DNA of 64,000 bases from Chryseobacterium sp. H1D6B (GTDB taxonomy: Bacteria; Bacteroidota; Bacteroidia; Flavobacteriales; Weeksellaceae). This document shows positions 44,745 through 53,799 of the stretch, in pieces. Both the position numbers and the translations under genes were made by a program. Position 1 is the first letter of the stretch. Each line of letters begins with the position of its first letter. The stretch covers positions 2,356,001-2,420,000 of the forward strand of contig NZ_JARXVJ010000001.1 of assembly GCF_029892445.1 (NCBI RefSeq). Direction: 5' to 3'. The notes beneath the pieces are model-generated. The model had not been told where the DNA came from. It was given only the letters and a program-made list of their open reading frames with translations, and ran no database searches.

Positions 44745-45767
44745 ATGATGAGGTTCAAAATTTCGATAACCCTATTTTCATTAATTAGTTCAGGTCTTTC
44801 TGCTCAGGCTAAAGATACCTTAGCGGAAAAAATGCTATTGTATCAACTTCCCAATGGAGGCTGGGGAAAACAGCTGGAGGATAAATCCACAGTGAATTAC
44901 GACCTGCTGATTGATAAAAATCTTTTAAAAAAAATAAAAGCAACGGGTGATGACCACGCAACCATCGATAACAATGCAACTTCCAGAGAGATCAATGGAT
45001 TAATAAAAGCCTATCAAACGACCAAAAACCCTCAATATCTCAAAGCTGCTGAAAAAGGAATTCAATACCTTCTTTCCATGCAGTATAACAACGGCGGTTT
45101 CCCTCAATACTATCCAAACACAGGGCTTTACAGAAAGCAGGTGACCTATAATGACAATGCAATGATCAATGCTTTGGCTGTTCTGTATAACGCCGCGGAA
45201 AGCAAAAATGATTTTGACGCTGTAGCTCCTCAATTAAAAGAAAAAGCAAAAACCGCTGTACAAAAGGGCATTCAGTGCATTTTGAAAACACAGGTTTTAC
45301 AGAAAGGAAATCCATCGATCTGGGCCGACCAATATAATGAAATCACCCTGCAGCCGGATAAAGCCCGGGCTTTTGAGCCTGTATCTTTGGCAACAGGAGA
45401 ATCTGTAAATATCGTCCGGTTTTTAATGATACAGCCTGTAACATCCGAAATTGAAAAGGCAGTAAAAGCGGCGGTTAAATGGTTTAAAGAAAATAGAATA
45501 GAAGGGTACAGCTATAATATTTCAAAAGAAAACGGCAAAGCTGTGCGGATTCTAGCGCCTGAGAAAAACTCTGTTATCTGGGCAAGATTCTATGATGTAA
45601 ATAATAACAGACCTCTTTTCGGAGACCGTGACGGAAGCGTAAAATATAATTATAATGAAGTTTCAGAAGAAAGAAGAAACGGATACAGCTGGTTTGGGGA
45701 CGGCCCGGAAAAGCTCATTACTAAAGAGTATCCGAAATGGCTGCAAAAAAACGGAATTTCTGAATAA
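44745..45767 (+). CDS. Pectate lyase, PL10 family
   Basis: A 340-residue secreted lyase (signal peptide to LSAQA) that cuts homogalacturonan by beta-elimination. PL10 marks are LPNGGWGKQLE, DDHATIDNNATSREINGLI, YNNGGFPQYYP, and VIWARFYDVNNNRPLFGDRD, which holds the catalytic Arg region. The fold is an (alpha/alpha) toroid. It forms a two-gene unit with the DUF4861 gene and ends in a terminator. Confidence 0.92.
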   Translation: MMRFKISITLFSLISSGLSAQAKDTLAEKMLLYQLPNGGWGKQLEDKSTVNYDLLIDKNLLKKIKATGDDHATIDNNATSREINGLIKAYQTTKNPQYLKAAEKGIQYLLSMQYNNGGFPQYYPNTGLYRKQVTYNDNAMINALAVLYNAAESKNDFDAVAPQLKEKAKTAVQKGIQCILKTQVLQKGNPSIWADQYNEITLQPDKARAFEPVSLATGESVNIVRFLMIQPVTSEIEKAVKAAVKWFKENRIEGYSYNISKENGKAVRILAPEKNSVIWARFYDVNNNRPLFGDRDGSVKYNYNEVSEERRNGYSWFGDGPEKLITKEYPKWLQKNGISE

Positions 45768-45772
45768 TAAAT

Positions 45773-45803
45773 AAATCCTGAAGTTTTATATTTCAGGATT
45801 TTT
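45773..45803 (+). terminator. Intrinsic terminator after the PL10 gene
   Basis: AAATCCTGAA (45773-45782) pairs with TTCAGGATTT (45792-45801), followed by a short T-run. It begins 6 bases after the stop codon. Confidence 0.85.
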
Positions 45804-46014
45804 ATTTGAATAGATGAAGCTCTGAGTTTGTGTGAACCTGAGTTCGAGTGTTTTTGGTAATGAAATGAAGAAAAATGTATCGAGAACTTATAAGTATAAT
45901 AGACAGCTTCTCGATACGATTTTTTCAAAATCTACTCGAAGTGACGGTATGGTTATTTTAGATTTTCAAAAATTATGGAGGTCGAAAAAAACAGAAAAAT
46001 TTCAACAGATTGTT

Positions 46015-46419
46015 ATTTCGACGAAGGAGAAATCTCTATGAGTTATGAGATTCTTGACTACGCTTTGCTTCATTCAGAATGACATTGTGGATAATTATGA
46101 TAATAGTAAATTTTCATTTCGACGAAGGAGAAATCTCTATGTAACAGAAGATTCTTCACTACGCTTTGCTTCGTTCAGAATGACATTATGATAATAGTAA
46201 ATTATCATTTCGACAAAGGAGAAATCTCTATATAGCAGAAGATTCTTGATTGTGTTTTCAATCTATTCAGAATGAGATTCGTTTAAATTTTTATCTCTAA
46301 AATTTTTGCGCCTTAAATAGCGATATAATAAGTCTTTTTGCATCTTTGCGATTAACAAAAAACTTTTCACTGATTATAAGAGATTCTTCACTACGCTTTT
46401 GCTTCATTCACAATGACAG
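46015..46419. repeat. Cluster of an interspersed repeat (three copies plus one partial)
   Basis: A unit of about 70 bases, beginning ATTTCGACGAAGGAGAAATC and ending with a CGCTTTGCTTCATTCAGAATG-like stretch, occurs at 46015-46085, 46116-46186 and 46207-46276. A right half-copy is at 46379-46419. Copies are about 80-95 percent alike by eye, with the third more diverged. The spacers between copies share GATAATAGTAAATT. Similar sequences are scattered in many flavobacterial genomes as far as I recall. The 45768-46487 gap contains no gene otherwise. Confidence 0.8.
46303..46350. repeat. TTTGCGCC/CTTTGCG interspersed repeat, copy 1
   Basis: A 48-base segment runs from TTTTTGCGCCTTAAA to a final CATCTTTGCG. 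A related 46-base copy lies at 49328-49373. Each has GCGCC-type boxes at both ends around a variable AT-rich centre. Confidence 0.5.
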
Positions 46420-46424
46420 AACAT

Positions 46425-46454
46425 AAAAATGACCGAGATATGAATCCCGGCCAT
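46425..46454 (-). terminator. Terminator of the PL1 lipoprotein gene
   Basis: Read on the minus strand, ATGGCCGGGAT pairs with ATCTCGGTCAT (11 pairs counting G-U) around TCAT, followed by TTTTT. It begins 34 bases beyond the stop codon of the lyase gene. Confidence 0.75.
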
Positions 46455-46487
46455 CTTTTGTAATACCTAGTGTTTAAATTCCTTTTA

Positions 46488-47585
46488 TTATAATGCCGTG
46501 CAGACATTTCCTGATAATGTAGCTCCTGCATTTGCCGTTACATCAGATTTTACGGCAGAAGCAGATAAGGTAGAAATAGAATAAGGCGGAGTAAATGCAG
46601 TGCCGCTTCCTGCTGTATTTCCAGTTACATTAGTAAATGTATTTCCTGAAGCAGTTACGGCAGTAAATCCACTCATTAAGTTAATAGGTTCTTTCACATT
46701 TTCAAAAACATTTCTGTCTACAAAAATATTGGCCTGTACTCCCGCCGCGATACATTTATTGCTTACAGAACTGTTGAAATAGCTGTTCAGAATGTGAATT
46801 TTTCCAAATCTTACTCTTGGCATTCTTTCTCTGCATCCAGGAGCCCACCAGCAGCGTACAAACGTTACATTAAGTTTTCCTGCATCTGCAGTTGCGCCGT
46901 CACTTGATCCGATAAGATTAGAAAAACGATGGTCATCAGTTCCTCCTGATCCTCCTGGTTTTGGAGCTTTCAAATAATGGAATTTGGTGTAAGAAACCGT
47001 AACAAAATCAGACTTGTTCTTGATATCAAAATTACCGTCAACACCATCTCTGAATTCGCAGTGGTCTATCCACACATTTCGGCAGTCATCTAAAATAGCA
47101 TTGTCCCAGCCGTCGGTATCATATGCTCCCGGCCCTTCAAATACTAGATTTCTGATGATAATATTATCACATCTTTTAATATTAATGATTCCGGATCCGC
47201 TGGCGGTTTGGTCTGTAGAAACTAATTTTGCACCGCTGGCTCCGTAAATAGTTTTTCCGGTCTGGTCCTGGAGGGATAAACGGGTCGTAATAGTGATTGT
47301 TCCTGTTATTTTAACAACTTTTACCGCAGTGTTTTCTATTGCCGCTTTCAACTGGGCATAGGTGGTAACAGTAGTTTCCGCTGAGGTTCCGCCTCCGGTT
47401 GTTCCTCCGTTTTGAGAAGCCCATCCGGGAGCAGCACAGTCTGCCAGAGCAGCTTTAGCGGCAGCTGAATTTTTTTGGCTGCTTTCTGTGAGTTCACTCT
47501 TGATGTCGTCCTGGCTGCAGCTAATTAAAGCAAAAGCTGAGCTTAGAGCTACCGTAGATAGGATAGCTTTCATGTTAATTTTCAT
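46488..47585 (-). CDS. Pectate lyase lipoprotein, PL1 family
   Basis: A 365-residue lyase with a lipoprotein signal (lipobox LISC, near residue 23). The parallel beta-helix carries NVWIDHCEFRDGVDGNFDIK (Ca-binding Asp), HYLKAPKPGGSGG, and CRERMPRVRFGKIHILNSYF with the catalytic Arg of the RxPxxR motif. It would cut polygalacturonate on the cell surface. It is a single gene with its own terminator, set apart from the main run by 280 bases. Confidence 0.93.
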   Translation of the reverse strand: MKINMKAILSTVALSSAFALISCSQDDIKSELTESSQKNSAAAKAALADCAAPGWASQNGGTTGGGTSAETTVTTYAQLKAAIENTAVKVVKITGTITITTRLSLQDQTGKTIYGASGAKLVSTDQTASGSGIINIKRCDNIIIRNLVFEGPGAYDTDGWDNAILDDCRNVWIDHCEFRDGVDGNFDIKNKSDFVTVSYTKFHYLKAPKPGGSGGTDDHRFSNLIGSSDGATADAGKLNVTFVRCWWAPGCRERMPRVRFGKIHILNSYFNSSVSNKCIAAGVQANIFVDRNVFENVKEPINLMSGFTAVTASGNTFTNVTGNTAGSGTAFTPPYSISTLSASAVKSDVTANAGATLSGNVCTAL

Positions 47586-47865
47586 AGCTTAATAATTTTT
47601 ATTGTTTGATAAGGTGTAAATTTATTAAATATTTATAATAATTATTTATATTTTATGGTATTAATATTTATATAATTATAATGTTGTATAAATATTTTGT
47701 TTAATCGATTGCATTTTATTCGTTTTTATGAAATCATTCTGTTTTTTATAACTTATCAAAACAAACAGGTGATTTATCTTTGGCAGCAATAAATTTTAGG
47801 AAAACTGAAGATTGAAAAGATGTATATATTTATCAGTATTTCTATTTTTAAGCTTTTATTGAGTT

Positions 47866-48207
47866 TTATGAATTAAGAAAATCCTCTCTAAATGGAGTAA
47901 AAGCATCAATTAGTTGTCCTTCCTCCAAACATTTCACGCCATGAAAAATATTCGGCTGTGCAAAAAATCCGTCGCCTTTCTGTAAAATCTTTGTATCTCC
48001 ATCAACAGTTACTTCAAACTTCCCAGAAGCAACATAAGTGATCTGTGAATGGAAATGCTGGTGTAAAGCTCCGACAGCGTCTTTTTCAAATTTCACAATC
48101 ACCATCATTACCTGTGAGTTGTAACCAATGAACTGACGGGATATTCCGCCACCTAAATCTTCCCACTCAGAACTGCCGTCAAAAAATGGTTCTTTTTTGA
48201 ATTTCAT
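47866..48207 (-). CDS. kdgF: KdgF-like cupin
   Basis: A 113-residue single-domain cupin with metal-binding His in ALHQHFHSQITYV, then GDGFFAQPNIFHGVKCLE. Size and motif fit KdgF, which turns unsaturated galacturonate (the end product of pectate lyases and GH105) into the linear keto form for the uronate pathway. It has no signal peptide, so it acts in the cytoplasm. Other cupins share this pattern, so the name rests partly on context. Confidence 0.75.
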   Translation of the reverse strand: MKFKKEPFFDGSSEWEDLGGGISRQFIGYNSQVMMVIVKFEKDAVGALHQHFHSQITYVASGKFEVTVDGDTKILQKGDGFFAQPNIFHGVKCLEEGQLIDAFTPFREDFLNS

Positions 48208-48221
48208 CTTATGTAATTACT

Positions 48222-48962
48222 TTATTTAATATATTTTTCCAATCCTGTTTTCAAATTTTTCAAAGCGTTCACTGCCAGCTTTGCAACAGATTCCGCTCCT
48301 AATTTTGATAAATGGGTATCATCATCTTTTCCTTCAGGATAATATGCTGTTTCTCCTTTTTTATAATGCAGATGAAGTTTTTTTGAATTTTCGGGTCCGT
48401 AAGAAATCTCCAGTTGTTCTGTCAATAATTGTAAGTCAACCAGAGGAACTTTTAAATCATTAGCTGTCAGTCTTGCCACGAAAGGATATTCTTTGTGGGT
48501 ATCTACTAAAACGCCGTTTTCATTAAAATTTCTTCGGACAATAGAGGTCATTAAAATGGGAACAGCTCCTTTCTCTCTAGCTTCCTGTACATATCTTTCC
48601 AGATTGGCTCTGTACTGAGTATAAGGATTGGTGAAGCGCACAGAGTCAGTTATTTTTTCATCATTATGCCCGAATTGAATGATCACAAAATCTCCTTTTT
48701 TAAGCTGTTTCATTACTTTATCCCATCTTCCTTCTGTTCTAAAACTCTTAGAGCTTCTTCCATTTACCGCATGGTTTTGAATTTCAATTCCTGAAGTCAT
48801 GAATTCAGGAATCATTTGTCCCCATCCGTGTTCGGGATTTTTATCAGGATTTTCCTTATTGGCCATGGTGGAATCGCCGATGAGGAATAAAGTTGGTTTT
48901 TGCTGTGCGAATAGAAATACGGGCACTAGAAAATAGAGTATGATGAGAAATTTTTTATTCAT
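48222..48962 (-). CDS. Rhamnogalacturonan acetylesterase, CE12 family (copy 1)
   Basis: A 246-residue SGNH esterase with a signal peptide (to FAQQ). Its motifs are FLIGDSTMANKENPDKNPEH (Ser nucleophile in GDST), AVNGRSSKSF, IQFGHNDEK (Asn), and DDTHLSKLG (catalytic Asp and His). It would remove acetyl groups from rhamnogalacturonan in the periplasm. It lies 14 bases before kdgF. A second, longer copy lies at 52951. Confidence 0.9.
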   Translation of the reverse strand: MNKKFLIILYFLVPVFLFAQQKPTLFLIGDSTMANKENPDKNPEHGWGQMIPEFMTSGIEIQNHAVNGRSSKSFRTEGRWDKVMKQLKKGDFVIIQFGHNDEKITDSVRFTNPYTQYRANLERYVQEAREKGAVPILMTSIVRRNFNENGVLVDTHKEYPFVARLTANDLKVPLVDLQLLTEQLEISYGPENSKKLHLHYKKGETAYYPEGKDDDTHLSKLGAESVAKLAVNALKNLKTGLEKYIK

Positions 48963-49392
48963 AGTTTAAAATTTTATTTTTTTATTAATTCTTTTGTCTT
49001 GAAACAAAAGAACCAAAAGTTCAAGACTGGAACCTTCCGCTAAAATGCAATCCGTTCTCTAAAAATTCTAAAACTCGTGCGGAATCAAAGCGGGTCTATT
49101 ATTAAGTTTCGTCCCGCACCCAGACAGCAGTATTTTCTTAACGTTCACAGATTTCATTTTCTTTACGCTTCAGTTTCCTAGATCGTTTTAAATGAGGTTA
49201 TATGATTCTAAATCCTACTTTAATATCAATAGGAACGGGCTTCAGCCCGTTTTCATAATACAGATATTCAATCCGGCTTCAGCCAAAATTTAAATTGCAG
49301 CACAATCAATTTTATCGGAGATAAAATCTTTGCGCCTTAAAGCATACGTATGATACAATTTTGCGCCTTTGCGTTTCATCTTAATACATCTA
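48963..49392. other. 430-base gap with interspersed palindrome and repeat copy 2
   Basis: No gene is seen. AACGGGC-TTCA-GCCCGTT at 49234-49251 is a compact palindrome, followed by a second CCGGCTTCAGCC-like half at about 49273, a pattern typical of repeated flavobacterial intergenic palindromes. The segment 49328-49373 is copy 2 of the TTTGCGCC repeat seen at 46303. The gap splits the pectin run, so the acetylesterase-kdgF pair may be a separate unit. Confidence 0.55.
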
Positions 49393-50358
49393 TTACTTTG
49401 GTTTCCAGCCGTCAAATATTTTTTCTATTGTATATTTTTTCAAATCCTTCTTAGTTAATTGATGTGACCAGCTTACTCGGCCTGAAGTACCTGCCCCGTC
49501 ACCCTTACTTCCATACTCTGCATAAAAGCAGGTTTTCTCTTTATCCGGGAACATTTTATCGCCTTTCCAGGGATTCCAGCCTTCAGCAAGGATGTGTTGC
49601 CCCATTTCTGAATTAATAAAAACTGTTTTAGCATAAGGTCTCCAGGGTCTTCCGAGGTAGACTTTTGTAATGCCGTCTTTCGCGGTCAGTTTACAGTCAA
49701 AGAAGACAAAACCATATTTCCTGTCAGCTTCAGTTGCTGCTGCCGTGATGTAAGAATCTGCCAGACTTTTAATGGTGCAGTTTTTAAAAACAGCTGCAGC
49801 CTGCCCAAAAATAAAATCAGTTGTTCCTTCAATATAGCAGTTTTCATAATATTGTCTGCTGTGGTTGGTTGCAGCATAAAGAGTGTCCTGACAGCCTAGA
49901 ATTTTTGAATTTTTTATGATGAAACGGTCACCTTCCACATGAAGCGAAACTGCCTGACCTTCATTACAGGAGCTGTTTTGAATGGTAAGATCACTGATCT
50001 TAATATCGTCAGCTATTACCAATAAAGTATAGGAATTAAACGTTGTCATTTTTTCATTAGATGTGTTTAATTTCCCTGAATAATCATTGTGGGTGAGCAC
50101 CGTATTCTCTTTATTTTCACCCTGCAGCGTGATCTTATGTTTTGAAGAAGGAATCACTACTTTTTCATTGTAGATTCCGGCTTTAATGAAGATCAAAGCT
50201 TCTGCAGGCCCGAGATCTCTCACAGAATTTACAGCATTCTGAATAGAGGTGAAATCTCCGCTTCCGTCTTTTGCGACGGTAATTTTTAGGTATGGAGAAT
50301 TTCCAGCCAGAAGAAACCGGGAAATCAAAACCAAAAGAATTAAAAATAATTTTTTCAT
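49393..50358 (-). CDS. Pectin methylesterase, CE8 family (copy 1)
   Basis: A 321-residue beta-helix enzyme with a signal peptide. Motifs: KDGSGDFTSIQNAVNSV, ILGCQDTLYA, CYIEGTTDFIFGQAA (catalytic Asp in TDF, second Asp nearby) and VYLGRPWRPYAKTVFINSE (substrate-binding Arg/Trp). It strips methyl esters from homogalacturonan so that pectate lyases and GH28 can act. It lies 4 bases after the alpha/beta hydrolase gene. Confidence 0.93.
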   Translation of the reverse strand: MKKLFLILLVLISRFLLAGNSPYLKITVAKDGSGDFTSIQNAVNSVRDLGPAEALIFIKAGIYNEKVVIPSSKHKITLQGENKENTVLTHNDYSGKLNTSNEKMTTFNSYTLLVIADDIKISDLTIQNSSCNEGQAVSLHVEGDRFIIKNSKILGCQDTLYAATNHSRQYYENCYIEGTTDFIFGQAAAVFKNCTIKSLADSYITAAATEADRKYGFVFFDCKLTAKDGITKVYLGRPWRPYAKTVFINSEMGQHILAEGWNPWKGDKMFPDKEKTCFYAEYGSKGDGAGTSGRVSWSHQLTKKDLKKYTIEKIFDGWKPK

Positions 50359-50362
50359 AAAC

Positions 50363-51268
50363 TTATTTCAAAACTTTATTTAAAAATCCGACTGTATAAT
50401 TCAATGTTTCTGTAAACCAGGGTTCTGTACTCCAAAATGAATGAGGGGTGTCTTTAATTTCATGAAATTCTGTAAGAATCGTAAAGCTTTTTAGTTTTTT
50501 CATCATATCATCTCTTCCTGCATGAAATCGGGGCTGTGAGCTGTTGATGAAAAGGGTAGGCGGTGTATTTTTGTTAATATATTCTAACGGAGAGGCTTCT
50601 GTCCATTTTTTTAGGTTCACATCTCGGTCTCCGCCCAGCCAGTAAGAAGCATAAGTGCTTTCTTCAGCTTCTGGATGAATAAAAGAAACAATTCCGTCTA
50701 TGTTAATAATGACATTGATCTTATTTTTTGATTTTACGCCGACCAAAGTGGCCATTTGTGCACCTGCCGATTCTCCTAAAACAGCCATTTTATGCTGGTT
50801 TAAAGAATATTTTTTCTTGTTTTTCTTTAACCATTTTAAAGCCTGTTCTATATCTTCTACACCAGCTGGATATTTTGCAGTATCAGCAAGACGGTATCCC
50901 ACGGCTATTGCTACATACCCTCGTGAGGCCAGTTCCTGGGCCATATATTTTTCATTATCCTTACTTCCGGAAATCCAGCCGGCGCCATGAACTAATGCAA
51001 TGCCTGGGTACGTTTGTGTTTTATCAAGAGGGTAGTAGACATCAGCTTTTAATGATATTCCGTCGATATTTGCATATTCTACATCTTTATCGATGCCGAT
51101 ATTAGCGGGAACAGGTCTGTCTAATGGAGTGATGAAAGGATATTTCTTTTTTAATTTTTCATAGGTTCCTTCATTAGTGTAAGGGGAAGCATTCGGTCTT
51201 GTGCTTTGACCGAATGCTGTGATCCCTAACAAAAAAATAGAAATATAAGTAAGTCTGCTAATAATCAT
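50363..51268 (-). CDS. Alpha/beta-fold esterase
   Basis: A 301-residue secreted protein with signal peptide (to AFGQS). It has the oxyanion motif ALVHGAGWISGSKDN, the nucleophile elbow VLGESAGAQMATL, and a C-terminal DTPHSFW with the catalytic His. It resembles the carbohydrate-active hormone-sensitive-lipase-like esterases found in pectin loci, perhaps removing acetyl or feruloyl groups. The exact ester is not shown by the sequence. Confidence 0.82.
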   Translation of the reverse strand: MIISRLTYISIFLLGITAFGQSTRPNASPYTNEGTYEKLKKKYPFITPLDRPVPANIGIDKDVEYANIDGISLKADVYYPLDKTQTYPGIALVHGAGWISGSKDNEKYMAQELASRGYVAIAVGYRLADTAKYPAGVEDIEQALKWLKKNKKKYSLNQHKMAVLGESAGAQMATLVGVKSKNKINVIINIDGIVSFIHPEAEESTYASYWLGGDRDVNLKKWTEASPLEYINKNTPPTLFINSSQPRFHAGRDDMMKKLKSFTILTEFHEIKDTPHSFWSTEPWFTETLNYTVGFLNKVLK

Positions 51269-51283
51269 CCGCTTGTGGAATTT

Positions 51284-52951
51284 TTATTTAACTGCATTTT
51301 TAGGGGTGTCTTTTGAAATAGTCAGCGCATTTTTGTCTGCTGTAATTTCTTTAGGAAGCAGTACAGCACCAGTTTTACTGCCTAAAATTTTGATCAGCGG
51401 CTTATTTTGAGATTCAAATTTTACCGTCGATAAATTGATATTTTTACTGTTGTAAATGACTGCTCCCGTTCCTTCAGAATATTTAAGAGTAACATTTTTT
51501 AATGTAATGCCGTCTGCATCTACTATCGTTAATGCTTTTTTAGTATCAAACTGAGAATCTTCAATCACTATGTTTTTAAGATTCATTTCGGCCAGACCGT
51601 TTAAAGTGACAGCCTCAAAAGAATTGACTGCATTGATATTTTTGAAATAAATATTTCTGAATATCGGAGTTTCTTCTGTTACGGGATATACTTTTTCAGG
51701 AGCTTTGTTTCCTTCCTGTTTTTGTCCATCTTCTAAAACTGGAGAGCTTCCTTCGTAGAACATATTAAATCCGATAACCTGAGTCGGGATATTGATCATA
51801 TCGATATTTTTGATATAAATGTTTTCTACGATACCGCCTCTTCCGCGGGTTGTTTTAAAACGGAGTCCGATGTCTGTTCCGATGAAAGTACAGTCTGAAA
51901 CCTGAATATTTCTTGCACCGCCGGACATTTCACTTCCAATAACGAAACCTCCATGGCCGTGATATACCACATTATTTTTAATGATTACATTTTCAGTAGG
52001 CATTCCTCTTTTTCTTCCGTCTTCATCTTTTCCTGATTTAATGCAGATCGCATCGTCTCCTACATCGAAAGTATTGTCGTAGATCAGTACATTTTTACAA
52101 GATTCTAAATCTACCCCGTCGCCGTTTTGGGAAAACCAAGGATTTCTAACGGTAAGGTTTCTCAATATAACGTTTGTGCACATCAATGGATGAAGATTCC
52201 AGGCGGGTGAATTCTGGAAAGTAGGCCCGTCCAAAAGAACTTTGTCGCAGCCTGCCAGGCTTACCATTACCGGACGGAGAAAATCTTTTACAGTTTTCAA
52301 TTCATCTTTAGAAATTTTGTCTGGAACATTGAAATTTGAACTGCTCTCAAATCCTTTTTTATAACTTTCTGAAGGATACCAGGTCTTGCCGTCTGAAGAT
52401 AAGATCCCGCCTGAAGCAACGATCTGTTTCCATTCAGATTCTGCTAATTTTCCTTTTTTAACGGCTCTCCATGCATCTCCGCTTCCATCGATCACTCCTT
52501 TTCCTGTGATCGCAATATTGGATGCATTTTTTGCAGAAATCGGAGACTGGCAGCGGACTGTATTTAATCCTTCAAAACTTACGTCTACCAAAGGATAATC
52601 GTCTTTATCTCTGCTGAAAACAATAAAGGCACCTTCTTCTACGTGAAGATTGATATTGCTTTTTAATTCTATAGGGCCGGTTAGCCACATTCCTCTTGGA
52701 ACGACCAATTTACCCCCTCCTTTTTTGCTGAGGTCTTCAATTGCTTTTTTGAACGCTTCTGTATTTTTTACTTTCCCGCCTGCCGTACCTCCGTATTGGG
52801 TGATGGTTACTGTATTTGCAGCGAAAGAAGTCTCTGCGACCTGAGGCATTTTAAACTCAATATTCTTATAAATATCCATGTTCTGAGCCTGTATCTGTCC
52901 GGAAAGCATCATGACAGCTAAGAAACCAGCAATTTTAAACGACTTCTTCAT
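51284..52951 (-). CDS. Polygalacturonase, GH28 family
   Basis: A 555-residue secreted beta-helix hydrolase (signal peptide to QIQAQ). Catalytic blocks: WFSQNGDGVDLESCKNVLIY, VGDDAICIKSGKDEDG (Asp pair), HGHGGFVIGSEMSGG (His), and LRFKTTRGRGG as the family's R-x-K region. The longer N-terminus and an insertion near residues 170-215 are usual for exo- or rhamnogalacturonan-type members, so the linkage cut is uncertain. Its start codon shares one base with the stop of the CE12 gene. Confidence 0.92.
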   Translation of the reverse strand: MKKSFKIAGFLAVMMLSGQIQAQNMDIYKNIEFKMPQVAETSFAANTVTITQYGGTAGGKVKNTEAFKKAIEDLSKKGGGKLVVPRGMWLTGPIELKSNINLHVEEGAFIVFSRDKDDYPLVDVSFEGLNTVRCQSPISAKNASNIAITGKGVIDGSGDAWRAVKKGKLAESEWKQIVASGGILSSDGKTWYPSESYKKGFESSSNFNVPDKISKDELKTVKDFLRPVMVSLAGCDKVLLDGPTFQNSPAWNLHPLMCTNVILRNLTVRNPWFSQNGDGVDLESCKNVLIYDNTFDVGDDAICIKSGKDEDGRKRGMPTENVIIKNNVVYHGHGGFVIGSEMSGGARNIQVSDCTFIGTDIGLRFKTTRGRGGIVENIYIKNIDMINIPTQVIGFNMFYEGSSPVLEDGQKQEGNKAPEKVYPVTEETPIFRNIYFKNINAVNSFEAVTLNGLAEMNLKNIVIEDSQFDTKKALTIVDADGITLKNVTLKYSEGTGAVIYNSKNINLSTVKFESQNKPLIKILGSKTGAVLLPKEITADKNALTISKDTPKNAVK

Positions 52952-53796
52952 TATTTATTTTTATTAGTTTTAATTATATTTTTAAATTCTTTGTAAACAA
53001 TTGATGCCGCTGCTTTTGCCCCTTCCGGCTGAAAATGGGTGTTGTCTTTTTGCCCGTTCGGATAGGCTTCATAAGTTCCTGCAGGCAGGTTCATAAAGTA
53101 ATGGCTGGTCACATAATCCTGTCCTTTTTGGGTAAAATAGTCCATTGACAGTTTGTTTAGGTCAATGTAAGGAACATTCATCTCTTTTGCAATATCGATG
53201 GGAGCCTGAGCATAGTCACCGTGGACATTCTGGAGCTGCCCGTCTTTCCAGGGATAATTTCTTGCCACCGGGGTCAGAATAACAGGGTTTCCCCCTTTTT
53301 GTCTGGTCTGGGTAACAAATAACCGTAAAAATTCTTTGTATCCCTGAATGTTTACGTAGCGGTCCGGATGTTTTTCTGAACCGTCATTATGCCCGAACTG
53401 TATGATCACATAATCATTGGGCTGGAGGTGTTCGTAAACATATCTCCATCTTCCTTCCTGAAAAAATGTTCTGGTACTTCTTCCGCCGTGTGCTCTATCA
53501 CTTACGATCACAGAATCTGTTGCAATGCCCGGTTTTAGAGAAGCTAAACTGTCTTTTACAAAAAACTGTTGAAAGACCTGTCCCCATCCTGTAATCGGGT
53601 AACGGACCTTCATATAGTCTTTTCCAGGCTCATAATCTCCAGTATAATCTGCCATGGTAGAATCTCCGATGAGATAAATGTGGGTGATTTTATTCTGTTT
53701 TACTGCTTCCTTCTTTGCATTATTTTGCGGCCGGCATGAAGCTAAAACCAGAATAACAGCAGCAACTGAGAGTATTTTATAAAAAGAGTTTTTCAT
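52951..53796 (-). CDS. Rhamnogalacturonan acetylesterase, CE12 family (copy 2)
   Basis: A 281-residue SGNH esterase with a lipoprotein signal (lipobox LASC). Motifs: YLIGDSTMADYTGDY, GWGQVFQQFF, AHGGRSTRTFFQEGRW, IQFGHNDGSEKHPDR and the final DNTHFQPEGA (Asp/His). It is likely surface-anchored, unlike copy 1. It overlaps the GH28 gene by one base and would act on the same chains. Confidence 0.92.
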   Translation of the reverse strand: MKNSFYKILSVAAVILVLASCRPQNNAKKEAVKQNKITHIYLIGDSTMADYTGDYEPGKDYMKVRYPITGWGQVFQQFFVKDSLASLKPGIATDSVIVSDRAHGGRSTRTFFQEGRWRYVYEHLQPNDYVIIQFGHNDGSEKHPDRYVNIQGYKEFLRLFVTQTRQKGGNPVILTPVARNYPWKDGQLQNVHGDYAQAPIDIAKEMNVPYIDLNKLSMDYFTQKGQDYVTSHYFMNLPAGTYEAYPNGQKDNTHFQPEGAKAAASIVYKEFKNIIKTNKNK

Positions 53797-53799
53797 GAT

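Noticed and set aside
45832..46041. 69-codon frame after the PL10 gene
   Set aside because: It runs into the interspersed repeat copy and has no family features; it follows a terminator without promoter signs.
46015..46276. Repeat cluster considered as a CRISPR array
   Set aside because: Units are about 70 bases, unequal, and spacers are near-identical to each other; no cas genes are in the window.
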